Positions 7,535 to 15,980 of a stretch of DNA of 64,000 nt are shown piece by piece; positions within the stretch are counted from its first letter, which is position 1; each line of letters opens with the position of its first letter. Below the pieces are notes generated by a model. That model saw nothing but the letters and a program-made list of their open reading frames with translations. It did no database searches and was not told where the DNA came from. The DNA is from Streptomyces sp. NBC_00464 (GTDB taxonomy: Bacteria > Actinomycetota > Actinomycetes > Streptomycetales > Streptomycetaceae). A program made the position numbers and the translations under genes. The DNA lies in assembly GCF_036013915.1 (NCBI RefSeq), contig NZ_CP107899.1, forward strand, positions 806,001 through 870,000. Reading direction: 5' to 3'.

Positions 7535-8983
7535 TCAGTGCACGGCCACCGGCGCCGCGTTGACCGAATCGTGTTCCTGATACTCCGGTTCGTCCCCCGC
7601 GTCCGACTTCCGGCCCAGGTGGTTGAAGGCCAGGTTGAGGACGATCGCCACGACGCATCCGGTCGAGATCCCCGAGTCGAGGACGACGAGCAGATCCTTC
7701 GGGAAGGCGTGGTAGAACTCCGGCGCCGCGATCGGGATCAGCCCGATGCCGACGGCCGCGGCCACGATCAGCGCGTTCTCGCCCTTCTCCAGCGCGGCGG
7801 TGGCCAGTGTCTGGATACCGCTCGCGGCAACCGAGCCGAAGAGCACGATGCCCGCGCCGCCCAGCACCGGCAGCGGCACCAGCGCGATGACGGACGCGGC
7901 CACCGGACACAGGCCGAGCAGGATGAGGATGCCGCCGCCCGCGGCGACGACAAAGCGGCTGCGGACCTTCGTCATCGCGACCAGCCCGATGTTCTGCGCG
8001 AAGGCGCTGCACATGAAGCCGTTGAACAGCGGGCTGATGGCGCTGCCCAGGGTGTCGGCGCGCAGACCGCCCTCGATGGTCCGCTCGTCGGCGGGCCGGC
8101 CGACGATCTTGCCGAGGGCCAGCATGTCCGCGGTGGACTCGGTCATGCAGACCAGCATCACGATGCACATCGAGACGATCGCGGCGATCTCGAACTGCGG
8201 CGCCCCGAAGTGGAACGGGGTGGGGAAGCCGACGACGTCGGCATCCTTGATGGCGCCGAAGTCGGTGATGCCGACCGGGATCGCGATGAGCGTGCCGATG
8301 ACGAGTCCGAGCAGGATCGCGATCTGCTGGAGGAAGCCGCGCAACAGCTTCCGCAGGGCGAGGACGATCACCAGGGTGACCGCCGCCATCGTGATGTTGG
8401 TGGTCGAACCGTAGTCGTCAGCGGTGGCGTTGCCGCCCTGGGACCAGTTGAAGGCGACCGGCAGCAGCGAGATCCCGATCAGGGTGATGACCGTGCCGGT
8501 GACAACGGGCGGGAAGAAGCGGACCAGTTTGCCGAAATAGGGGGCGAGGACGAACCCGAGGAGGCTCGCGACGATGATCGCGCCGAAGATCACGGCGATG
8601 CCGTCATCGCCGCGGTCCTTGCCGATCGCCACCATCGGCGTCACCCCGGCGAACGAGACGCCGTTGACGAACGGCAGCCGGGCGCCTATTCGCCAGAAGC
8701 CGAGCGTCTGGAGCAGGGTGGCTATCCCCGCGGTGAACAGGCTCGCCCCCATCAGGAAGGCGGTCTCCTTGGCGGTGAGGCCCACAGCGGGTCCCACGAT
8801 CATGGGCGGGGCCACCACGCCCGCGTACATCGCGGCCACGTGCTGGAGGCCGCTGGTGAACATCTTCAGTGGGGGGAGCGTCTCGTCGACCGGATGTTTC
8901 CGGTCGGACGGGGCCGTTGCCGGCTCACCGTCGGGGTCGGGGGCTGCACTTGCGTCGTTGCGAAACCTGGGCGTAGCTGCCAC
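7535..8983 (-). CDS. Nucleobase:cation symporter-2 family permease (xanthine/uric acid type)
   Basis: 482-residue membrane transporter, probably H+-coupled uptake of xanthine, urate or uracil. I choose GTG 8983 because GGAGG lies 7 nt upstream. Around 12-14 hydrophobic segments begin after residue ~50 (LQHVAAMYAGVVAPPMIVG). NCS2 signatures are visible: the QxxTLGFWRIGARLPFVNG block, the MTESTADMLALG motif and the FNGFMCSAFAQNIGLVAMTKVRSR motif. Its place next to 8-oxoguanine deaminase and uricase favours a purine substrate. It is separated from the deaminase gene by a terminator hairpin, so it probably has its own promoter in 8984-9150, where I can see no confident motif. Confidence 0.88.
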   Translation of the reverse strand: MAATPRFRNDASAAPDPDGEPATAPSDRKHPVDETLPPLKMFTSGLQHVAAMYAGVVAPPMIVGPAVGLTAKETAFLMGASLFTAGIATLLQTLGFWRIGARLPFVNGVSFAGVTPMVAIGKDRGDDGIAVIFGAIIVASLLGFVLAPYFGKLVRFFPPVVTGTVITLIGISLLPVAFNWSQGGNATADDYGSTTNITMAAVTLVIVLALRKLLRGFLQQIAILLGLVIGTLIAIPVGITDFGAIKDADVVGFPTPFHFGAPQFEIAAIVSMCIVMLVCMTESTADMLALGKIVGRPADERTIEGGLRADTLGSAISPLFNGFMCSAFAQNIGLVAMTKVRSRFVVAAGGGILILLGLCPVAASVIALVPLPVLGGAGIVLFGSVAASGIQTLATAALEKGENALIVAAAVGIGLIPIAAPEFYHAFPKDLLVVLDSGISTGCVVAIVLNLAFNHLGRKSDAGDEPEYQEHDSVNAAPVAVH

Positions 8984-9151
8984 GGCGGTTCCTCCGGTCG
9001 GGTACACGTCTGCGGCGACGTGGGTATCAGGGAGGTGGTGCCGGGACCCGGTCGCCGGGACATGTGCCTGAAGTGTCCGCCGGACGGGGCCCCGTGTGGT
9101 GCGTTGGTGCAGGTGGGACGGTCGTGCAGCTGGTGCGGGCAGCTCGGTTCC

Positions 9152-9197
9152 CCGGTGCGGGAGGCGCGTACGTCTGGGTACGCGCCTCCCGCACCGG
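9152..9197. terminator. Long perfect hairpin, terminator of the deaminase transcript
   Basis: CCGGTGCGGGAGGCGCGTA and its exact complement (19-bp arms, 8-nt loop) lie 90 nt beyond the deaminase stop codon and upstream of the permease gene. The rest of the 8984-9287 interval shows no coding potential I can support. Confidence 0.8.
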
Positions 9198-9287
9198 TTG
9201 CCGTGGACCCCGCTCGGGTCCACGGCGGCCGGTCGAGGGCCGTCCCCCTCGGCCGGCCGGTATCGGGGGTGCCGGGCCGGCGGCCTC

Positions 9288-10685
9288 TCAGGCCCCTGCG
9301 GCGATCTGCGCGAGGCGGCGGGCCTCGTCGCGGGTGGCGCGGGCGATGGCGTCCTCGTCCACGGTGATGAGGTGGTTGGACTCGACGACCGGCTTGCCGT
9401 TGACCAGCGAGAGGGTGACGGGGGCGGCGGCGCCGAAGACCAGGGCGGTCACCGGGTCGGCGATGGAGGCGTGGGCGAGCGTGTCCAGCTTCCAGAGCAC
9501 GAGGTCGGCGAGTTTGCCGGGCTCCAGGGAGCCGATCTGGTCCGCGCGGCCGAGGACCTGGGCGCCGCCGTACGTACCCAGGCGCAGGGCCTGACGGGCA
9601 TTCAGGGCGCTTTCGCGGTGCGGGCCGAGGCGGTTGATGAGGAGGGCGTTGCGCAGTTCGGTGTGCAGTTCGCCGGACTCGTTGGACGCGGTGCCGTCGA
9701 CGCCGAGGCCGACCGGGACGCCGGCGGCCAGCATGTCCGGGACCCGGGCGATGCCCGCGGCAAGGCGGGCGTTGGAGGACGGGCAGTGCGCGACGCCGGT
9801 GCCGGTGCGGGCGAAGGCGGCGATGTCGGAGTCGTTCATGTGGACGCAGTGCGCCATCCACACGTCGTCACCGAGCCAGCCGGTCGACTCGAAGTAGTCG
9901 GTCGGGCCCATGCCGAACAGTTCGTGGCAGAACTTCTCCTCCTCCACGGTCTCCGAGCCGTGGGTGTGCAGCCGCACTCCGCGTCGTCGCGCCAACTCAG
10001 CGCCCTGTCGCATCAGTTCGGTCGACACGGAGAACGGCGAGCAGGGCGCGACAGCGATCTGGGTCATCGCGTCGAAGGCGGCGTCGTGGTGCGCGTCGAT
10101 GGTCGCCTCGGTGGCGGCGAGTGCGCCTTCGAGGCTCTCCACGGCGAAGTCCGGCGGCAGTCCGCCGTCCTTCTCGCTGCGGTCCATGGAGCCGCGGGCG
10201 AGGGTGAACCGTACGCCCATGTCGCGGGCGGCGCCGATGATCGCGCCGGACAGGTCGCCGGAGCCCTTCGGGTAGACGTAATGGTGGTCCATGGCGGTGG
10301 TGACGCCGCCGCGGGCCATCATGGCGAGCGAACCCTGTGCGGCGGTGCGGGCCATCGGCTCGTCGATGCGCGCCCAGGTCGGATACAGCGCGACCAGCCA
10401 CTCGAAGAGGTTGTGGTCGGTGGCCAGGCCGCGGGTGATCCACTGGTAGAAGTGGTGGTGCGTGTTGATCAGACCGGGCGTGACGAGGTGCCCGGTGCCG
10501 TCGATCCGGCGTACGACGTTGTCCAGGCCCTCCGGAGCCCGGCCGGCGCCGACGGACTCGATGCGGTTGCCCGCGACGACGACATGACCCGAGGCGTACT
10601 CGGTGTCGTCGGCGTCGACGGTCGCGATCGAGCAGTTCTCGATGACGATGCGTTCCACTCGGTCGGACGCTGCCGGTGCTGCCAT
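9288..10685 (-). CDS. 8-oxoguanine deaminase-type amidohydrolase
   Basis: 465-residue cytoplasmic amidohydrolase of the AtzB/8-oxoguanine deaminase group. It has the HxH metal motif in TPGLINTHHHFYQW, further ligands in LHTHGSET and WMAHCVH, and the catalytic Asp in GLGVDGTASNE. These are the signatures of the 8-oxoguanine deaminase / hydroxyatrazine hydrolase clade. That activity would convert 8-oxoguanine to urate plus ammonia, feeding the uricase encoded just upstream. Guanine deaminase or another aminohydrolase activity cannot be excluded from sequence. The ATG at 10685 follows GAAGGA at 6 nt. Located 158 bp after uricase on the same strand. Confidence 0.82.
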   Translation of the reverse strand: MAAPAASDRVERIVIENCSIATVDADDTEYASGHVVVAGNRIESVGAGRAPEGLDNVVRRIDGTGHLVTPGLINTHHHFYQWITRGLATDHNLFEWLVALYPTWARIDEPMARTAAQGSLAMMARGGVTTAMDHHYVYPKGSGDLSGAIIGAARDMGVRFTLARGSMDRSEKDGGLPPDFAVESLEGALAATEATIDAHHDAAFDAMTQIAVAPCSPFSVSTELMRQGAELARRRGVRLHTHGSETVEEEKFCHELFGMGPTDYFESTGWLGDDVWMAHCVHMNDSDIAAFARTGTGVAHCPSSNARLAAGIARVPDMLAAGVPVGLGVDGTASNESGELHTELRNALLINRLGPHRESALNARQALRLGTYGGAQVLGRADQIGSLEPGKLADLVLWKLDTLAHASIADPVTALVFGAAAPVTLSLVNGKPVVESNHLITVDEDAIARATRDEARRLAQIAAGA

Positions 10686-10843
10686 GGTGCTTCCTTCTCT
10701 CATCAGCGATGCGGGCACGGCAGGACCCCAGGAGGATTTGAGTGCCACAGCGGTGCGGCTGTGGGTGCCGAGATGGTGTGGACATGTTGGCCCGGCCGGT
10801 CCCCGTCCGCCGTGGAGGGGGCGGGAACCGGCGCGGCGCCGCG

Positions 10844-11767
10844 TCAGAGGTTGGTCATGTCGACCGGGATCTGCGGCTCGACGCCGTCCCGCAGCACGGT
10901 GGCCTCGATGAGCCCGTACGGACGGTCGGCCGCGAAGTAGACCTCGTTGTCGTTCTTGAGGCCGAACGGCTCCAGGTCCACCAGGAAGTGATGGTTGTTC
11001 GGCAGCGAGAAGCGGATCTCGTCGATCTCGCTGCGGCTGTTGATGACCCGCGAACCCATCTGGTAGAGGGTCTGCTGGAGCGAGAGGGAGTACGTCTCGG
11101 CGAAGGCCTGCAGGATGTGCTTCTTGGCCTGCTCGTACGACTTCTCCCAGTTGGGCATCCGGTCGGCGTCGCTGGTCCAGTTGTAGCGCCAGGCGGCGGC
11201 GACGTCGGTGCACAGGATGCGGTCGTACGCCTCCTTGAGCGTCGTGTACCTGTCCTTGACGTAGCCCCAGAACTCCGAGTTGGTGGAGTTCATCACCGTG
11301 AGGTCCTTGAGACCGGAGATGATCTCCCACTTCTCGCCGTCGAAGGTGATCTGCGTGGTGCGCAGTTCCTGGCCCTTGCGGGCGAAGGAGTGGTTGACCT
11401 CGTCCGATCCGATGAACCGGGAGCTGTTGTCCGAGGTGGCGATCCGCTCCCAGGTGTACTCCTGGATCCGGATGCGGGCGACCTTGATCGGCTCCTGCGA
11501 CGTCACGAAGTGCCGGGCGAGGTGGATGCCGAACTGCTCGGCGGACTCGATGCCGTGTTCCTTGGCGAAAGCGAACACCGTGTTCTTGGTGGTGTCCGTG
11601 GGCAGGACGTTCGCGTTGGAGCCGGAGTAGTGAACGTCGTCCATGTCGCCGGAGAGGGCCACGGAGACGTTCAGGTCCTTGATGTGGTGGGTGTCGCCGT
11701 CCCGCGTGATCCTGACGACGCGGTTCTCTGCTTTGCCGTACTGGTTCTGGCCGAGAATCGTGGGCAT
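10844..11767 (-). CDS. Urate oxidase (uricase)
   Basis: 307-residue cofactor-free urate oxidase: urate + O2 + H2O gives 5-hydroxyisourate plus H2O2. Two T-fold halves are present. The catalytic residues are Lys12 (QYGKAENRV) and Thr57 (LPTDTTKNTV). The second-half signature is SLPNNHHFLVDL, which includes the catalytic histidine. Length matches the family. The gene follows hydroxyisourate hydrolase with only 7 nt between them and belongs to a three-gene operon with OHCU decarboxylase. The H2O2 product is relevant because a catalase gene 12 kb away shares the operon's promoter palindrome. Confidence 0.95.
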   Translation of the reverse strand: MPTILGQNQYGKAENRVVRITRDGDTHHIKDLNVSVALSGDMDDVHYSGSNANVLPTDTTKNTVFAFAKEHGIESAEQFGIHLARHFVTSQEPIKVARIRIQEYTWERIATSDNSSRFIGSDEVNHSFARKGQELRTTQITFDGEKWEIISGLKDLTVMNSTNSEFWGYVKDRYTTLKEAYDRILCTDVAAAWRYNWTSDADRMPNWEKSYEQAKKHILQAFAETYSLSLQQTLYQMGSRVINSRSEIDEIRFSLPNNHHFLVDLEPFGLKNDNEVYFAADRPYGLIEATVLRDGVEPQIPVDMTNL

Positions 11768-11774
11768 GTGTCTG

Positions 11775-12176
11775 CTAGCTCCCTCGGTATACGGAGTAGC
11801 CGAACGGGTTGAGCAGCAGCGGTACGTGATAGTGCTCGCCCGGGGTGACGGCGAACGTGATCGCCACCTCGGGGAAGAACGCACCGCTGTCCCTTACGCG
11901 GGGGGCGTCCTGCTGCGCCTCGGCTTGCTTCTTGGCGGTGAAGTACGGCTCGGTCTCGAAGTCGAGCCGTACGTGGGTGGTCCCTTCCGGCAGGGCCGGC
12001 AGGTCCTTGCAGCGCCCGTCCGCATCGGTCGCGGATCCGCCGAGCGCCACCCACTGCGCGTCGCTGCCCGTGCGGGCGGCGAGCGAGACGGGGACGGCCT
12101 CGGCGGGGCGGCCGATGCTGGTGTCCAGGATGTGGGTGGACACCGATGCGGTGGCGAAGGTGCTCAAGACCTTCAC
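11775..12176 (-). CDS. uraH: 5-hydroxyisourate hydrolase (transthyretin-like)
   Basis: Hydrolyses 5-hydroxyisourate to OHCU in the urate pathway. About 130 residues, with the N-terminal ASVSTHILDTSIGRPA block and the C-terminal HYHVPLLLNPFGYSVYRGS tail that carries the diagnostic YRGS motif. The key His (STH), Arg and C-terminal His/Ser are all present. The start is uncertain. GTG 12176 has AGGAG only 1 nt away, whereas TTG 12167 (giving MSTFATASVSTH) has AAGGAG at 10 nt and is the better start. It sits between OHCU decarboxylase and uricase with short gaps, consistent with one transcript. Confidence 0.93.
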   Translation of the reverse strand: MKVLSTFATASVSTHILDTSIGRPAEAVPVSLAARTGSDAQWVALGGSATDADGRCKDLPALPEGTTHVRLDFETEPYFTAKKQAEAQQDAPRVRDSGAFFPEVAITFAVTPGEHYHVPLLLNPFGYSVYRGS

Positions 12177-12196
12177 TCTCCTTCTGTTACGAGCTC

Positions 12197-12706
12197 TTAC
12201 GAGTCGTCCGTGACGAGACGGGTGAGGCGGATGCGGTTGATCTTGCCCAGTTCGGTGCGCACGATGGCGCGTTCCTGCTCGGGCGTGTTCCCGGTCCGGG
12301 CCCTCACCGCGTCGCGCATCTGCTCACCGGTGGCTCCGGTGGCGCAGATCAGGAAGACATGTCCGAACCGTTCCTGGTAGGCCAGGTTGAGTTCGAGCAT
12401 CTCGGCCTTGAGCTCCTCGGTGGCGCCGGCCATCCCCCGCTGTTCACGGGAGGAGGTCGGGTCCCCGGGCTTCGGGCGGCCGATCGGCGGGTGACCGGCC
12501 ATGGCGTCGGCCAGGTCCTGCGCGCCGAGTGCCGCCGTGGCGGTGTCGCTCGCGGAGAACAGGGCGTCGGCGGTGGCGTACGGGCGACGGGAGAGGATCG
12601 CTCTCCCCCAGGCCGCACTGGCACAGACCTCGTGCAGCGCGGTGGCCGCCTCGTCGTCCGCCAGGGTGTTGAACCGGGCGAGGCCCGGTGTGGTGCTCGA
12701 AGTCAC
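12197..12706 (-). CDS. OHCU decarboxylase, first gene of the urate operon
   Basis: 169-residue 2-oxo-4-hydroxy-4-carboxy-5-ureidoimidazoline decarboxylase, which yields S-allantoin. The catalytic His lies in AGHPPIGRP; the substrate-binding helix motif appears as LNLAYQERFGHVFLICATG. The GTG start at 12706 has GGAGG at 5 nt and matches the usual N terminus (FNTLADDEAATAL). Order in the operon is decarboxylase, uraH, uricase. A palindrome-containing promoter lies immediately upstream. Allantoinase and allantoicase, needed for the next steps, are not in this window. Confidence 0.92.
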   Translation of the reverse strand: MTSSTTPGLARFNTLADDEAATALHEVCASAAWGRAILSRRPYATADALFSASDTATAALGAQDLADAMAGHPPIGRPKPGDPTSSREQRGMAGATEELKAEMLELNLAYQERFGHVFLICATGATGEQMRDAVRARTGNTPEQERAIVRTELGKINRIRLTRLVTDDS

Positions 12707-12753
12707 GGGAGCCTCCGTGGCTGTTTTTCGCTGTGCGTCGGTCGGGCTGCGGA

Positions 12754-12794
12754 TAGCTAACGCCCTCCACAACACCACGTCAACACTTTGTTGA
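12754..12794 (-). promoter_or_regulatory. Urate operon promoter with TCAACA-N3-TGTTGA operator
   Basis: Reading the minus strand, -35 TTGACG (12778-12783) is separated by 18 bp from -10 TAGCTA (12754-12759). A perfect 6+6 palindrome, TCAACAAAGTGTTGA (12780-12794), overlaps the -35. The same 22-bp stretch, AATTTCAACAAANTGTTGACGT (N differs), recurs in the catalase promoter near 24311-24332. An operator overlapping -35 implies repression. Confidence 0.78.
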
Positions 12795-12808
12795 AATTCC
12801 GTTCATGT

Positions 12809-12841
12809 AAAAAGCCGTCGCCCGGTGATCCGGACGACGGC
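12809..12841 (-). terminator. Intrinsic terminator of the regulator transcript
   Basis: On the minus strand a GC-rich stem (GCCGTCG and CGACGGC flanking an inner CCGG pair) is followed by TTTTT, a textbook intrinsic terminator. It separates the regulator gene from the urate operon promoter. Confidence 0.85.
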
Positions 12842-12882
12842 CCGCACGTTCATGTGCCGTTTACATCTGCCTGGCGGCTCAA

Positions 12883-13260
12883 CTAGTCACCCTTGGAAGC
12901 GTTTTCCCTGTTCAGGTAGTTGTAGACGGTGAAGCGGCTGACCCCCAGGGCCCCCGCCACCGTCTCGACACCGTGCCGCACCGAGAAGGCACCGCGTGCC
13001 TCCAGAGTCCGTACGACCTCCTGCTTGGTCCTGCGGTCCAGTTCGGCGAGCGGTCTGCCGTGCCGGCGCTCCATCGCGGCCAGGATGTGGTCCAGCGAGT
13101 CGGAGAGCTGTGGCAGCCGGACGGCTACGACGTCGACGCCCTCCCAGGCCAGAACGACGTCGTCGGCCTGCGCCTGCTCGGGTCCGAGCAGTTCGGCGCC
13201 CATGGCGTCGACGAGCGGCTTGACGGCGGTGACGAGGGGGTGGTCCGCGGGGCCGGTCAC
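12883..13260 (-). CDS. YheO-like HTH regulator upstream of the urate operon
   Basis: 125-residue protein. The N-terminal portion (VDAMGAELLGPEQAQADDVVLAWEG) resembles part of the PAS-like domain of YheO proteins. The C-terminal ~55 residues form an HTH_22-type DNA-binding domain (TKQEVVRTLEARGAFSVRHGVETVAGALGVSRFTVYNYL). It is shorter than canonical YheO. The GTG start overlaps the stop of the preceding small gene (GTGA), implying translational coupling. Lying directly upstream of the urate operon, it is the best local candidate for binding the TCAACA-N3-TGTTGA operator. That assignment is inferred from position only. Confidence 0.75.
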   Translation of the reverse strand: MTGPADHPLVTAVKPLVDAMGAELLGPEQAQADDVVLAWEGVDVVAVRLPQLSDSLDHILAAMERRHGRPLAELDRRTKQEVVRTLEARGAFSVRHGVETVAGALGVSRFTVYNYLNRENASKGD

Positions 13261-13508
13261 TTCGGGTCCTCCCCGATGACGTTGACCTGGAGCGAGACCC
13301 GAGTGGCACCCGATGCCAGCGCCTGGTGCAGGAGGGAGTCCACCGCCGTGAGCACCTCGTCGGCGCCGCCCTCCGCCGTGTTGCCGAAGGGGCCGACGTC
13401 GACCGCGTCCAGTTCGGCCGACTGGATGACCTCGCGGGCCACGACCGCGTGGGCCGGTGCCTCGTCGAGATCGAAGGGCTCGGTGGTGAACTCCACTCTC
13501 AAGCGCAC
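13257..13508 (-). CDS. Small thiamine-binding/MTH1187-like protein
   Basis: 83-residue protein beginning MRLRVEFTTEPFDLDE from a GTG with GGGAG 5 nt upstream. The predicted alternation of strands and helices and the C-terminal LQVNVIGEDPK resemble the YqgV/MTH1187 (DUF77) ferredoxin-like ligand-binding family. The match is weak, so I treat the family as tentative. It overlaps the YheO-like regulator by 4 nt, so the two are surely co-expressed. It could be a small-molecule sensor subunit for the regulator, which is speculation. Confidence 0.6.
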   Translation of the reverse strand: MRLRVEFTTEPFDLDEAPAHAVVAREVIQSAELDAVDVGPFGNTAEGGADEVLTAVDSLLHQALASGATRVSLQVNVIGEDPK

Positions 13509-13581
13509 TGTGTCTCCCTCATGCGTCCCACCGCGTCCGGGGCGACCCGCGGCTCGGGCACGACCCTAACCCGCTCGCGGT

Positions 13582-14754
13582 CTACAGCGGCAGCACGCAG
13601 ACCGCGGCCGGGGCGGGGAACGGGGTCCCGGACGGGCTCAGGGCGCCGGTGTCCCGATCGACCCGGAAGGCGGTGACCGTGCCGGACCGCTGGTTGGCGG
13701 CGAAGAGCAGGGCTCCGTCCGGGGAGAAGGCGGTGTGCCGGGGGAAGTCGCCGCCCACCGGCACCGTGTCGAGCAGCCTCAGCGTCGCCCCGCCGTCCTC
13801 GACGGCGTAACGGGTGAGGCTGTTGTGCCCCCGGTTGGCGAGGTAGGCGAAGCGGCCGTCGCCGGTGACCAGGAACTGGGCGGGGTAGCTGGTGCCCTCG
13901 CCCGTTCCGGTGGGCTGCGGGGTGCCGGGGGTCAGGGTGCCGGTGGCGGGGTCGTATCCGCACACGACGACCGTGTTGTCGAGCTCGCACGCGAGGTAGG
14001 CGTGGCGGCCGTCCGGATGGAAGGTGAGGTGGCGCGGGCCTGCGCCCGGGGGCAGTGCGGCGTACGAGAGCTGCTCCAGGGTGCCGTGGTCCTCGTCGAG
14101 CCGGTACGTGTACACCGTGTCGTTGCCGAGGTCGACAGCGAGGATGTGGCCGCCGTCGGGGGCGGTGACGATCTGGTGGGCGTGCGGGCCGTCCTGGCCC
14201 GGTCCGGGCGGCGGCGTGGTGTGGGCGACCAGGTCGGTGCGCTCCCCCACCGATCCGTCGGCGGCGAGGGGGTGCACGGCGACGCTGCCGGAGGTGTAGT
14301 TGGCGCTGAGCAGCCACTGCCCGCCCGGGTGGACCGAGAGGTGGCAGGGGCCGGCGCCACCGGTGGGCTGCGTCCCCAGCACCCGGAACGTGCCGTCCTC
14401 GGCGAGCGTCACGGCCGTGACGCCGCCGTTGTCCTGCTCGTCGACGGCGTAGAGCGTGCTGCCGGTGGGGTGCAGCGCGAGGTACGAGGGGTTCTCGACG
14501 CCGGTGACGACGGTGCGGGAGGCGATGCCGCCCGTTGCCGTGTCGTACGAGGCGACGCCGATGCCGGTGCCTCCCGGAGTGGTCGAGGTGTACGTGCCCA
14601 GGAAGAGCGTCCCGGTCCGGCGCGCCCCGTGCTTCGTGGGGCGGTGCGCCGGGCCGGGGCGGTGTTCGCTGCGGGGAACCCCGGGGGCGGCGGCAAGGGC
14701 GCCGCCCGCCAGGAGTGCTCCGAGAACGGTGCGGCGACTGGTGGGGGGAGTCAT
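13582..14754 (-). CDS. TAT-exported lactonase-family beta-propeller protein
   Basis: About 390 residues. A twin-arginine signal (SRRTVLGALLAGGALAAAPG) precedes a seven-bladed propeller of the lactonase family (6-phosphogluconolactonase-like). Blade motifs recur, for example NPSYLALHPTGSTLYAVDE, GAGPCHLSVHPGGQWLLSANY, GAGPRHLTFHPDGRHAYLACE and FPRHTAFSPDGALLFAANQ. Export makes cytoplasmic pentose-phosphate function unlikely; extracellular lactone or sugar-acid hydrolysis is more plausible. The ATG at 14754 is chosen because GAGG stands 8 nt upstream. It lies downstream of the GntR regulator gene on the same strand, 126 bp away. Confidence 0.82.
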   Translation of the reverse strand: MTPPTSRRTVLGALLAGGALAAAPGVPRSEHRPGPAHRPTKHGARRTGTLFLGTYTSTTPGGTGIGVASYDTATGGIASRTVVTGVENPSYLALHPTGSTLYAVDEQDNGGVTAVTLAEDGTFRVLGTQPTGGAGPCHLSVHPGGQWLLSANYTSGSVAVHPLAADGSVGERTDLVAHTTPPPGPGQDGPHAHQIVTAPDGGHILAVDLGNDTVYTYRLDEDHGTLEQLSYAALPPGAGPRHLTFHPDGRHAYLACELDNTVVVCGYDPATGTLTPGTPQPTGTGEGTSYPAQFLVTGDGRFAYLANRGHNSLTRYAVEDGGATLRLLDTVPVGGDFPRHTAFSPDGALLFAANQRSGTVTAFRVDRDTGALSPSGTPFPAPAAVCVLPL

Positions 14755-14880
14755 GCGAGGCACCTCGTGGGGTCGATGGCGTCGGATGTGTCAGCCACAG
14801 TGGCCTTCCCCGTTGGCCCGCGCAAGAGACGCACCGGCCATTGCACAGGGCGCAACAACAAGGGATGGGGTGGCACCGGG

Positions 14881-15720
14881 TCAGTCGCCGGACTGGATGT
14901 CGCCGCGGGTGGACGACGTGATCGGGTCCCCCTGGGCGAAGTCCCCCGGCGGGATCCCCGGGTGGTGTCCGCCCTCCACGGGTTCGACGGCGGCCGCCGG
15001 GCCGAGGGCCAGGCGGGAGACGATCCGGTAGCGGTCACCCCGGTAGAGCGAGTGCACGTACTCCACGGGGCGACCTGTGGTGTCCGAGGTCAGCCGCTCG
15101 AAGAGAAGGGCCGGGGAGAGCTCCGGTACGTCCAGGAGCCGGGCCTCGGCCCGGGTCACGACGGTGGGCTCGATGGCCTGGACCGCTTCGTGGACGTGCA
15201 CGTCGTGGCGCTCGCGCAGATGCTCGTACAGGTCACCGCTCTCCAGCTCCTGGGCGGTCAGACCGGGTACCAGCGCGGCCCTGATGTGCAGGTGCTCGAT
15301 GGCCATCGGGGCGCCGTCGACCAGCCGCAGCCGGGCCACGTACACGATCTCCGCCGCGGGCGACATGCGCAGTTTGCGGCCGACGCGGGCTCCCGCCTGG
15401 AGGGTGGTGAACTCCAGCAGTCGGCTCGACCAGGCTCCCGCCGCCTGCGGGACCCTCAGGGCGAGGTCGGCCGAGACGAGCTCCTGGGTGATCTTCGCGG
15501 GTGCGACGAACATGCCGCGGCCGTGTTCGCGCACCAGGAGCCCGACGGCCACCAGCTCGTCGATCGCGGCGCGCAGGGTGGGCCGGGAGACGCCGAGCGT
15601 GGCGCACAGCGCGCGCTCCGAAGGGATGGCGTCGCCCGGACTGCGCGACTCGATCAGCTCCAGCACGGCGTCGCGGGCCCGTTCCCGTTTGAGCACCGTT
15701 CCCGATGCGTCGGCGTCCAT
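14881..15720 (-). CDS. GntR/HutC-family regulator, DasR-like
   Basis: 279-residue repressor-type regulator. The N-terminal winged helix-turn-helix (about residues 14-75) contains IPSERALCATLGVSRPTLRAAIDEL. The C-terminal UTRA effector-binding domain contains LRLVDGAPMAIEHLHI and YRGDRYRIVSRL, closely resembling DasR, the GlcNAc regulator. It is not DasR itself: the N terminus differs and it carries a ~35-residue acidic tail. It is transcribed divergently from the adjacent ABC transporter, which it most likely controls through the ACCAGT/ACTGGT repeats in the shared 260-bp region. The ATG at 15720 has GGGAGG at 9 nt. Confidence 0.85.
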   Translation of the reverse strand: MDADASGTVLKRERARDAVLELIESRSPGDAIPSERALCATLGVSRPTLRAAIDELVAVGLLVREHGRGMFVAPAKITQELVSADLALRVPQAAGAWSSRLLEFTTLQAGARVGRKLRMSPAAEIVYVARLRLVDGAPMAIEHLHIRAALVPGLTAQELESGDLYEHLRERHDVHVHEAVQAIEPTVVTRAEARLLDVPELSPALLFERLTSDTTGRPVEYVHSLYRGDRYRIVSRLALGPAAAVEPVEGGHHPGIPPGDFAQGDPITSSTRGDIQSGD

Positions 15721-15751
15721 GCGCTGCACCCTCCCGACCTGTCCATCACTT

Positions 15752-15790
15752 ACCAGTTGAGCGACCAGTCGCCCCAACTGGGCCACTGGT
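15752..15790. promoter_or_regulatory. Cluster of ACCAGT/ACTGGT half-sites near the gntR start
   Basis: Four half-sites stand in 39 bp just upstream of gntR: ACCAGT at 15752 and 15764, ACTGGG at 15777 and ACTGGT at 15785, giving inverted-repeat arrangements. Their orientation and position suggest an autoregulatory operator for the DasR-like repressor. Confidence 0.55.
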
Positions 15791-15874
15791 CAAGGGAAGT
15801 GTAACCGCTCCCGAGGCAACCATCGCCGTCCACATTTCTGCGAGATCACACAAATCCCATATACGCCAAGGGGG

Positions 15875-15960
15875 TTGACGACCTCATTGGTCTATGCCAC
15901 CTTCATCCACCATCAAGAGGTGAGCTGTCCAGTGGGCTTCACTGGTCAGGTGGTCAGGTC
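15875..15960 (+). promoter_or_regulatory. dre-like site and ACTGGT repeats before the ABC transporter operon
   Basis: A TTGACG hexamer (15875) is followed by ATTGGTCTATGCCA (15886-15899), matching 11 of 14 dre positions. Further downstream CACTGGTCAGGTGGTCAGG (from 15940) repeats the ACTGGTCA word found near gntR. The layout fits dual control by DasR and the local DasR-like regulator; no convincing -10 is visible. Confidence 0.55.
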
Positions 15961-15980
15961 CTGTTCCCCAGAGGTGAACC

